From NCBI GenBank assembly GCA_964607865.1, contig CAZSLZ010000001.1:14459-78458 (forward strand): 64,000 nt of DNA, written 5' to 3'. This DNA is from CAZSLZ01 sp964607865. GTDB taxonomy: Bacteria > Vulcanimicrobiota > JAJTBE01 > CAZSLZ01. This document shows positions 16,955 to 24,250 of this stretch, piece by piece (positions within the stretch are counted from its first letter, which is position 1; every line of letters starts with the position of its first letter). Below the pieces are notes generated by a model that saw only the letters and a list, made by a program, of their open reading frames with translations, searched no databases and was not told where the DNA came from. The position numbers and the translations under genes were made by a program.

Positions 16955-17081
16955 TTGCTTCAAGAAGGAGGTGCAGAAAACCGGGATACTACTGTTATAA
17001 TCTTTATGAATAATACTTTATCCCGATCGAAGCAACAGATATTTACAACGCCGTAAGGCAAATATTAATCGCCTTAAAGGC
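16955..17081 (+). ncRNA. Structured 5' leader of the pilin mRNA (class unknown)
   Basis: Two nested long-range stems fit exactly: TTGCTTC (16955-16961) with GAAGCAA (17029-17035), and inside it CGGGATA (16982-16988) with TATCCCG (17019-17025). The strand between the left arms contains AAGGAGGTGC. Further down, GCC-GTAA-GGC (17050-17059, GNRA loop) and GCCTTAAAGGC (17071-17081) form two small hairpins, or alternatively TAAGGC (17054-17059) pairs with GCCTTA (17071-17076). The pilin ribosome-binding site GAAAGGAAAGG (17093-17103) follows. It matches no riboswitch class I know. Confidence 0.5.
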
Positions 17082-17111
17082 AAATTATTTTCGAAAGGAA
17101 AGGTATTTATT

Positions 17112-17516
17112 ATGAACAAAAAAGGTTTCACTCTCATCGAGCTGATGATCGTTATCGCAATTATTGCCATTCTGGCAGCTATTCTGGTTCCTAACTTCTT
17201 AAGAGCAAGAGCTCAGGGGCAATACACTGCCTGCGCATCTAACCTGCGTAACGTTGCAACTGCATTGGAAATGTATGCAACCGACCACACCGGAAGATAT
17301 CCCGCTGATTTAGGCGATATTAAACCTGATTATCTCAGGCAGGTTCCCGAGTGTCCCTCAGCTGGTGATGATACATTTACCGATGCTTACANNNNNNNNN
17401 NNNNNNNNNNNNNNNNNNNNNNNNNNNNNNNNNNNNNNNNNNNNNNNNNNNNNNNNNNNNNNNNNNNNNNNNNNNNNNNNNNNNNNNNNNNAGAAGAAGG
17501 CGGCGGCGGAGAATAA
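17112..17516 (+). CDS. Type IV pilin (probable major pilin), interrupted by an assembly gap
   Basis: The N-terminus 'MNKKGFTLIELMIVIAIIAI' is a perfect class III prepilin signal with cleavage after Gly5 and Glu at mature +5. The head starts with 'TACASNLRNVATALEMYATD', then 'GRYPADLGDIKPDYL' and 'PECPSAG', a small GspG-like head. After codon 93 the sequence is 100 N; the visible tail is only 'EEGGGGE' and stop, so the true length and even continuity of the frame are unknown. The strong promoter, long leader and dedicated terminator suggest high expression. Ribosome-binding site: AAAGGAAAGG about eight bases before the ATG. The pilin-like head inside the protein at 35918 shows what the missing part may look like. 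Confidence 0.85.
   Translation: MNKKGFTLIELMIVIAIIAILAAILVPNFLRARAQGQYTACASNLRNVATALEMYATDHTGRYPADLGDIKPDYLRQVPECPSAGDDTFTDAYXXXXXXXXXXXXXXXXXXXXXXXXXXXXXXXXXXEEGGGGE
17392..17491. other. Assembly gap of 100 N
   Basis: Exactly 100 N, the conventional placeholder for a gap of unknown length, inside the pilin gene. Scaffolds often break at repeated or polymorphic pilin genes, so extra pilin copies may be missing here. Confidence 0.98.
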
Positions 17517-17548
17517 TAATTGACTTAATATCAATAGGATTAATAATG

Positions 17549-17581
17549 AATCAGGGAGAATATTCTCCCTGATTTTATTTT
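17549..17581 (+). terminator. Strong intrinsic terminator after the pilin gene
   Basis: A perfect 13-bp inverted repeat, AATCAGGGAGAAT/ATTCTCCCTGATT (17549-17574), followed by TTATTTT. Confidence 0.9.
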
Positions 17582-17592
17582 AAGGTAGTTTT

Positions 17593-19548
17593 ATGAAACT
17601 TATCACTCAAATAAATCAGTTTAAAATTGGTTATCTAATGTTTGTGATTTTTATCTCGGTTGTTATATGGGCCACTCTGCAGCCAATTCCACCGGCGGAT
17701 ACCTATTGGATGCTTAAATCAGGTGAGGTTATTACCCAAAATAAAGCCATACCCAGAACTGATATATTTTCCTATACCGCTGACAGCCAGACATGGCATA
17801 ACCATGAATGGCTGGCAGCTATTATCTTTTTCATTATTTATAAAATGGGAAACTTTTTTGCTCTCTATCTTTTTAAGTCTATCATAGTTTCTGCGACTTA
17901 TTTACTGGTTTTCACATTGGCCCTGAAAAGAACCAGCAATAACTGGAGCCTTGCCTCTATAGCCGGCATACTTATGGTACTGATTTCAGGAGGAAACCTT
18001 TATTTCGACGTCCGGGCTTACCTCTTCACTTATTTTTTTCTTGCTCTAACCCTGTTGATAATTGAAGCGGGCTATCATAAACCCAGGTATTGGATGCTGT
18101 ACCTGCTGATTCCCATAACCCTTCTATGGGTAAACATGCATGGGGGTTTTATTTTATGCTATGTAATTCAACTGTTTTTCATTGTTTCAATTATCCTGAA
18201 AATCATACTCAACAGAATTGATAAAGGAAGTTTTTTTCAGGCTGTTGTCAGCGGGGAGCAAAATAAGAAGTCCTTAAAACATGGAATTACTGTCTTTTTA
18301 TTCAGCATAGCTGCCGGTTTTATTAACCCTTATGGGTTTCAAAATTTCCTGTACCCCTTTTCCTTTTCCAGAGATAAACTATACAAAGCATTTCTCATAG
18401 AATGGGTCCCTCCTGATTATCTTGGAGTTAATTTACCACTTACCCTTACGGCGGTGGTGGTTCTATTTCTTACTGTCTGGTTCTGGAAAAAATTCAGAAT
18501 CTCTGATTTCTTGCTTCTACTCGGGTTCAGCTACCTGGCGATGTCAGTGGTAAGGCATTCAGTCTTATATTCTATTGTCGTATTACCCATTGCAGCCTTG
18601 ATTTTAAAGTCCATAATTGAATGGATCAATACAAGATTTAATATTCAAGATAAAAAGCCAGTTGAAAACACAGGGGTGGTTTTTCTGGTTCTAACATTGG
18701 CGGTATTGGGAATTCTTTCTAACAGGATTTTTAAAACCAAAATAGATGAATTGACCATGGAGAATATTCTGTTTCCCAGGGAAGCTGTGGAGTTTATAAG
18801 AAGTAACAAGTTGCCCGGCCCCATGTTTAATCCTTACGAATGGGGTGGGTATTTCATATGGCATCTGTATCCCGATTACAAAGTATTTATTGACGGCAGA
18901 GCCAATACTGTTTATCCTGAAGAAATATACAGAAAATCTATTATGGCTTTGAAGGGACAGCCCGAATGGGAAGAAACCATGGAGGAATATGACATTAATT
19001 TTGTGGTTACCAATAAGTACTTAAACCGGGTATCTGATCACAGGCTGTCCGACAAACTTTCTTCAAGTGACAATTGGATTATGATTTTTGAGGACAATGT
19101 GGAGAAAGTATTTATTAAGAAAAACCAGCAAAACAGAGAAATTCTGGAAAAATACAGGAACGGAAAATTACTTATACCTGATTCATTATTTCAGAAACAG
19201 AAAGCAGCCAATGAGCTGATAAAGTTGGGCAGGTTAAAGGAAGCTGAAACTGTTTTAAGAAATATACTGAAAGAAAATCCAGGGCGTATTCCCGCTCTTC
19301 TTAATTTGGCTTATATAAGTGGAATACAGGGGGATTTTAACGAATCTGAGCTGCTTTTAAGGAAAGTGTTAAAAATTCAGCCCGGTAATATTAATGCCTT
19401 ATATGGACTATCACAGGTTTATAAATTCAAGAAAGATTATTTAAAATCCAGGGAATATCTAAAAAAGATACTTGAAAAATCACCGGAAAACAAGCGGGCC
19501 AAGCGAGATATGGAAGAAATAAATAAAAAATTGGATGTGAGTAAGTAA
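17593..19548 (+). CDS. Polytopic membrane protein with C-terminal TPRs (GT-C-like)
   Basis: Protein of 651 residues. About ten membrane helices occupy residues 10-390, with a conserved-looking luminal loop after TM1 containing 'PPADTYWMLKSGEVI' and 'IPRTDIFSYT'. A soluble region (about 395-530) follows with 'NPYEWGGYFIWHLYPDYKVF'. At least two TPR units (about 535-651) end the protein. The Asp in the first loop and the overall plan recall GT-C glycosyltransferases acting on lipid-linked sugars, but I see no diagnostic motif. Start: ATG at 17593 with AAGGTAG upstream. It is the first gene after the pilin terminator and heads a long plus-strand run; a role in glycosylating surface proteins is possible but unproven. 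Confidence 0.7.
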   Translation: MKLITQINQFKIGYLMFVIFISVVIWATLQPIPPADTYWMLKSGEVITQNKAIPRTDIFSYTADSQTWHNHEWLAAIIFFIIYKMGNFFALYLFKSIIVSATYLLVFTLALKRTSNNWSLASIAGILMVLISGGNLYFDVRAYLFTYFFLALTLLIIEAGYHKPRYWMLYLLIPITLLWVNMHGGFILCYVIQLFFIVSIILKIILNRIDKGSFFQAVVSGEQNKKSLKHGITVFLFSIAAGFINPYGFQNFLYPFSFSRDKLYKAFLIEWVPPDYLGVNLPLTLTAVVVLFLTVWFWKKFRISDFLLLLGFSYLAMSVVRHSVLYSIVVLPIAALILKSIIEWINTRFNIQDKKPVENTGVVFLVLTLAVLGILSNRIFKTKIDELTMENILFPREAVEFIRSNKLPGPMFNPYEWGGYFIWHLYPDYKVFIDGRANTVYPEEIYRKSIMALKGQPEWEETMEEYDINFVVTNKYLNRVSDHRLSDKLSSSDNWIMIFEDNVEKVFIKKNQQNREILEKYRNGKLLIPDSLFQKQKAANELIKLGRLKEAETVLRNILKENPGRIPALLNLAYISGIQGDFNESELLLRKVLKIQPGNINALYGLSQVYKFKKDYLKSREYLKKILEKSPENKRAKRDMEEINKKLDVSK

Positions 19549-19549
19549 A

Positions 19550-20650
19550 TTGAAACCTGATGTAAAGGAATTGGCAGAAACCCTGGCTGAAGCCAAGCGG
19601 TTACAAAAAGAAAAAAAATTATCTGATGCCATAAGCCTGCTGGAGGAAGCTAGAACTGCATATCCTGATGAACCGCGGGTTTTATCAGTCCTGGTATTGC
19701 TTTATTTTGAAGACGGACAATCAGATAAAAGTATCGATTATTTCAAGAAAACGAAGGCAATAGATCCGAAAATCAGCCTGATTTCCAACCTTATATTAAA
19801 AAGCAAAAACGAAAATGAAAGATTAATAGATTTTACTGAAAAGATAAAAACACAGGGTTTTTTTGAAGACAGTTTGAAAATTACAGATAAACTAATGGTT
19901 CGCAACCTTACCGCCCCACAGAGAGATAAACTGCTGAAACTCAAACACGAATTAGAAGAAGAAATTTTTTCTTCTAATAAGGAAACCCTGGATAAATATA
20001 AACAGGACCAGGCCAGGACCCGATCCTTTATGAACCTGGTCTCAGCTGTGATAATCATGTTAATTCTTGGGATTGTCTATTTCATTTCAGGCAAATTTTT
20101 AGGTACCCCAGCTTTGGAAGACGTTAAGGAGGCTCACAGCCAGGCTCTTACCCAGCAACAGATTTTTACCAACAGGGAAACTGGAGAGAAACTGGTATTT
20201 GAGAAATTTCAGCGGGCCCGTGAATTGGGAGAGACACTTTCAAAAAGCCCGGAAGCCACCGCTGATGCCCACCTTGAATTAGCCCTGATTTATCTGGATT
20301 ACTTGAAATTTGAGAAACTTCTGGGAAGAAGCCAGCAGGGAACAATGAGAAGTGATTATCTGGATTTGGCTGAAACCCAGCTGCAACTGGCGTTGCAGAA
20401 AGACAGCAAATTTTTGGAAGCTCATTTTCTTCTTGCGGAAATTAAAATTCAAAAGCAGGACTATGAAAGTGCCCTGGAAATATTAAGCTGGATTGAACCA
20501 GAAATTAATAAAGTGAAAGCCAAAGTTATAAAACTAAGATATCGTTCACAATTACAAGGTATGAATGAATTTATCAGGGAAAAAGTAAAATCAGGTTCCC
20601 AAAAAAAAGACGCCAGAGAAAAGGAAACTTCAGCTCCATTCCCAAATTAG
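19550..20650 (+). CDS. TPR protein with one transmembrane helix
   Basis: Protein of 366 residues. Helical TPR-like repeats occupy residues ~1-75 ('SDAISLLEEARTAYPDEPRV'), a charged helix leads to a single TM at about 163-180, and further TPR-like helices follow ('AETQLQLALQKDSKFLEAHF'). Start: TTG at 19550, one base after the stop of the previous gene, so translation is probably coupled. No signal peptide. Likely a membrane-tethered scaffold working with its upstream neighbour, which also ends in TPRs; no enzymatic motif is visible. Confidence 0.72.
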   Translation: MKPDVKELAETLAEAKRLQKEKKLSDAISLLEEARTAYPDEPRVLSVLVLLYFEDGQSDKSIDYFKKTKAIDPKISLISNLILKSKNENERLIDFTEKIKTQGFFEDSLKITDKLMVRNLTAPQRDKLLKLKHELEEEIFSSNKETLDKYKQDQARTRSFMNLVSAVIIMLILGIVYFISGKFLGTPALEDVKEAHSQALTQQQIFTNRETGEKLVFEKFQRARELGETLSKSPEATADAHLELALIYLDYLKFEKLLGRSQQGTMRSDYLDLAETQLQLALQKDSKFLEAHFLLAEIKIQKQDYESALEILSWIEPEINKVKAKVIKLRYRSQLQGMNEFIREKVKSGSQKKDAREKETSAPFPN

Positions 20651-20688
20651 AATTAATTAACTCCTGGAAAATAAATATTGAGGATACA

Positions 20689-21435
20689 ATGAAAAAATAT
20701 TTGCCAATAATTTTGATATTATTGTTATTGAACCTTAACCCTTCAATTTATGCCCAGAATAGAAACAAGGTTAAATTGAGAGCTGATAAATTAATTTACA
20801 GTCAGGATAGAAACCGTGTTACCCTCACCGGCGGTGTACGTTTTGATTACGAAGAAACAGCCCTTACCGGCAGTTCAGCTTATTACAACCTCAAAACCCA
20901 GGCCGGGCAACTGGAAGGAAATGTCCATTTTTTTCAGCCTGGCATGGAAGTTTTTGCTGATAAAATGCTGGTTTATTATAAGGCTAATACTGTAAAATTA
21001 ACGGGGAACGTCAAAATTCTGTCCTCGGAAGCGCCTTTTACTACTTCCGGAGCAAGTGGCGATATAACCGAAATGTATGCAAGCACCCTGGAATATAACT
21101 GGGAAAACCGGCAGGGTGAAGCTACAGGAAACATAAAGGTGGTTCAGGGCAACCAGAGGGCCTTTGCTGATAAAGCCATTTATAATGGTTATACCCAGGT
21201 AATAGAATTGACAGGCAATGTTAAAATGGAACAGGGAAGTAACAATTGGCTTTACAGTGAAAAGGCTCTGGTAGATATGAGACAGGAAATATTTATGGCA
21301 ACCGGCGGTGTCCAGGGTACTTTCTGGGTTGAAGAAGCTACACAGGGAGAGGGGCAGGCGACTTTTCATATGGGAGATTACCCGGATAAATTAATAACCA
21401 CTCCCCCTTCTTATAAAATAAAAATGATACCTTGA
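20689..21435 (+). CDS. OstA/LptA-like periplasmic protein
   Basis: Protein of 248 residues with a Sec signal peptide ('MKKYLPIILILLLLNLNPSI', cleaved near YAQ). The remainder is a row of beta-jellyroll strands of the OstA/LptA type: 'ADKLIYSQDRNRVTLTGGV', 'ADKMLVYYKANTVKLTGNV' and 'ADKAIYNGYTQVIELTGNV' are the same unit repeated. This family bridges lipopolysaccharide across the periplasm, so the organism very likely has an outer membrane with LPS or a similar lipid. The other lpt genes are not here. It may serve LPS transport or an unrelated envelope task. Start: ATG with TGAGGA about nine bases upstream. Confidence 0.82.
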   Translation: MKKYLPIILILLLLNLNPSIYAQNRNKVKLRADKLIYSQDRNRVTLTGGVRFDYEETALTGSSAYYNLKTQAGQLEGNVHFFQPGMEVFADKMLVYYKANTVKLTGNVKILSSEAPFTTSGASGDITEMYASTLEYNWENRQGEATGNIKVVQGNQRAFADKAIYNGYTQVIELTGNVKMEQGSNNWLYSEKALVDMRQEIFMATGGVQGTFWVEEATQGEGQATFHMGDYPDKLITTPPSYKIKMIP

Positions 21436-21448
21436 CAGGAGAGAACTG

Positions 21449-23338
21449 ATGAGAAACAGGTTTTCTTACAAAAAGAAAATTTTTATTTTGCTGGTCATTT
21501 TTCTGGCTACCATTAGTTTTGGGTTCTGCCAGAACCCCCAGGTTAATATGGAATATCTGGATTCAAGGCAGGATTCCATAAGATTGGACAATGGCCAGTC
21601 AGTAACTATATGGGTTACCACCGATAATGAATTGAAAAAGCAGTCGGTAATTGCAACTACTCTGGAAATTTCAATGGTAACCCGGGCTTACCTGAAACAT
21701 TATGAGATTTTTTCCGATAAGGACAGCTTGGTAAAAGCCCGGCAGGGCCTGGATTTTTTATGTCAGCTTCAGAACGGGAACGGTGGTTTTTATAACTATG
21801 TTTTAAAAAACGGTAAGATAGATAGAAATTCCGCCAACAGCCGGGCCAATTTATCGGAACACACTGCCCATGCCTTTTTCACTCTGGGTTATGGCATAAA
21901 TCTTTTTAAAAAAAATGGTGAAAGTTTTAGAAAATACCAGGGGGCTTTTTTCAATACCGTAAGAGGCCTCGAAAAATGGATGGATAATCCAGGGCACAAG
22001 TTTGGTGAATACAAAACCTTTCAGAACCAGAAAATTCCTGCCTGGTTCATTCAGGGCAGAGGTGATCTTTCTTCCATTTATCTTCTGGGGCTGGCATATT
22101 ATCACGAGGTTCTGGAAGATACCCGGGTTTCATTGGTGGCTAAAAAACTGGCATTTGGAATAATGAAGTTCAAGAACGATGCCCCTGATTTCTTTCCAAA
22201 CCACATTTATCTTTCTCATTCCGATTATCCCAATATATGGCAGACGGCAGATGCTTTCCAGATAGCCAGCCTGGCATATGGCGGCAAAGTTTTCAAACAA
22301 AACGGCTGGCTCGAAGACGCTCAGAAATCAGCCCTGGGTTTTCTGGTTCATTTGCCGGTTTCCTACGGGCCCATAGATGGATTTTATCCCCATCCTGATC
22401 TTTATCCGCAGACACCCCGGGCTGCTTACACCCTGACTTATAATTTTTCAGCCCTTGCCAGAAACCTGGACCCCAGAAAATATGAGAAATTAACCGGGCT
22501 TTCCGCTGCCTGGTTTTTTAAAAACAATTCATCGGGGCATAACATTTATCATGCAGATGACGGTAGTTGCAACAGAGGATTAAATATTGACGGCTTAAGC
22601 AAGGAAAAAAGCCTGATTGGTTCTGCCTGCGCGTTATTGGCTCTGATGGAGGTCTATAACAGCGATGCTGAAAAAATGCTGGATTATAAACCCGAGCTGA
22701 CCCATTCCTTTATGGTATTTGAATCTGAGGAAGGCCAACCTGTTGAAGATGACTTTGAACGCCAGTCATGGGAATATATTCATGGAAAAAAAGGTACTGT
22801 TGTAGTGATAAGACGAAAAAATACTTTCTGGCACAAGTTCGAAGTTACCATACCCGACGATTACTTTGTCTTGATGTCTTATCAGAAACAACCGTTATTT
22901 TCTTCAGCGGTGGCTGTCAATGTGAGGGTTGATGGCGGCCCCATACTTTTAATACCATTGGGAGGGGCGGTAGATGGCCCTTATATGCTGATGCAGAAAG
23001 TATCAGAGCCAGTCCCCATGCTTCCAGGCCCTCATACTATCGGGGTCAGGTACAAGGGATTGTTATTCACCAAACCTGCGGTGATTGATTGTCTGGTTGT
23101 GCAACCAGTATTGGAAAGAAAGATTTTTAAAGACAATACCGGCCAGGTTTTGATGTTGGTAAAAAACTGGTCTGACGAGAGGAAATTATTACCCGTTAAA
23201 GAAAAAGTAAAAAAGACCGAGCTGGTAGTGGAATTAAGTAAACTGAACGGAACTCTGGTTGAGCCGGTTTTTGTGGAAAAAGACAAAAAACTGTTTCTTG
23301 AGATTCCACCCAGGGGATTCGGTATTATCAAATGGTAA
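21449..23338 (+). CDS. Secreted alpha/alpha-toroid protein of unknown function
   Basis: Protein of 629 residues with an N-terminal signal peptide (hydrophobic segment about 9-26, ending 'SFGFCQ'). Residues ~60-430 are helical and repetitive, with 'ARQGLDFLCQLQNGNGGFYN' and 'IWQTADAFQIASLAYGG', the pattern of (alpha/alpha)6-toroid folds seen in terpenoid-cyclase-like and glycan-active proteins. Residues ~440-629 are beta-rich. The 'QNGNGGFYN' turn matches the fold but is not catalytic by itself. It lies 13 bp after the OstA-like gene, so it is part of the same operon. It could act on envelope or extracellular polysaccharide; that is an inference. Confidence 0.65.
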   Translation: MRNRFSYKKKIFILLVIFLATISFGFCQNPQVNMEYLDSRQDSIRLDNGQSVTIWVTTDNELKKQSVIATTLEISMVTRAYLKHYEIFSDKDSLVKARQGLDFLCQLQNGNGGFYNYVLKNGKIDRNSANSRANLSEHTAHAFFTLGYGINLFKKNGESFRKYQGAFFNTVRGLEKWMDNPGHKFGEYKTFQNQKIPAWFIQGRGDLSSIYLLGLAYYHEVLEDTRVSLVAKKLAFGIMKFKNDAPDFFPNHIYLSHSDYPNIWQTADAFQIASLAYGGKVFKQNGWLEDAQKSALGFLVHLPVSYGPIDGFYPHPDLYPQTPRAAYTLTYNFSALARNLDPRKYEKLTGLSAAWFFKNNSSGHNIYHADDGSCNRGLNIDGLSKEKSLIGSACALLALMEVYNSDAEKMLDYKPELTHSFMVFESEEGQPVEDDFERQSWEYIHGKKGTVVVIRRKNTFWHKFEVTIPDDYFVLMSYQKQPLFSSAVAVNVRVDGGPILLIPLGGAVDGPYMLMQKVSEPVPMLPGPHTIGVRYKGLLFTKPAVIDCLVVQPVLERKIFKDNTGQVLMLVKNWSDERKLLPVKEKVKKTELVVELSKLNGTLVEPVFVEKDKKLFLEIPPRGFGIIKW

Positions 23339-23374
23339 GATTTTCTCAACTTTATTTTTGAGAGGTGGAAAAAT

Positions 23375-24250
23375 ATGCCCAGTCCTATGCCGGGACCTCC
23401 AGGATTCCGCGGTGGTGGCGGTTTTCGAAATTTTATGAGAATTATGACCAACCCTATGGTACAGGGAGATAACAGCCCTTGGTTGGTTATAGTTAAACTG
23501 GTTATCTTATCTCTTTTTGCTTACTGGTTTTATGTCAGGGCAATTAAAAACAATGTTTTTCTATATCTGGGCATAGGCCTTGATGTCCTGGCATTGTTTG
23601 TGGGAATTTTCTGGACGGGGGAACAATTGACCAAAACCGGTATAATTCTCTCCGCCATTCCATTCTTTGCCGTTTATGTGGTTATATGCGCCATTATTAA
23701 CTCTCAGATGTTTTATCACCTGCCCCGGGCAGGAGTAATGCCCAGAGAGGAAATCATTGACCTGGACAAAGGTGAACTGAAACTACCTTTTGCAATTTTA
23801 TCAGCATTTCTGCTGATTATTCTGTTACGGTATATATTTGCCCGGTACTTTGTTACGCTTCGATACGTGGGAATTAACGTGGAAGGCCAATTCGCATTTA
23901 TTTATTACTTTACAGCGGCTGCAATTGCAGGCTATATTTCTTCACTGATTACCCCTTACAGGGTTGATCGGGGCCAATTCGCCGTCTTTCAGACCCAGGA
24001 TGCCGAAGCCAAAATTGAAGCTGTAAATGTTCTGGCCTTTGAAAAAGAGGTTTCAATAATTGAAATCATAGCAGCTTTTGCCCTGGCTTTCGCCGGTACA
24101 ATCCTCATTCCATACTTCGCTTCCCAGAAGAAAGAAGATATGGATATTTTTGGAATTTTGATTATCCTGGGTATAATCAGTTCCATCATCTATTTCCATT
24201 TTTACAAAGGAAAACCGACAGAAAGGGAAGGAAGTAATTTTCCCAGATAA
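23375..24250 (+). CDS. Seven-TM membrane protein of unknown function
   Basis: Protein of 291 residues. A Pro/Gly-rich N-terminus ('MPSPMPGPPGFRGGGGFRNF') is followed by about seven membrane helices, near residues 36-56, 60-78, 84-105, 135-155, 168-190, 228-250 and 258-276. A loop of about 25 residues between TM5 and TM6 contains 'RVDRGQFAVFQTQDAEAKIE'. I recognise no family. Start: ATG at 23375 with GAGGTGG about seven bases upstream. The next gene's ATG follows its stop codon without a gap, so the two are translationally coupled; it may assist the SpoIID-domain lipoprotein. Confidence 0.6.
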   Translation: MPSPMPGPPGFRGGGGFRNFMRIMTNPMVQGDNSPWLVIVKLVILSLFAYWFYVRAIKNNVFLYLGIGLDVLALFVGIFWTGEQLTKTGIILSAIPFFAVYVVICAIINSQMFYHLPRAGVMPREEIIDLDKGELKLPFAILSAFLLIILLRYIFARYFVTLRYVGINVEGQFAFIYYFTAAAIAGYISSLITPYRVDRGQFAVFQTQDAEAKIEAVNVLAFEKEVSIIEIIAAFALAFAGTILIPYFASQKKEDMDIFGILIILGIISSIIYFHFYKGKPTEREGSNFPR

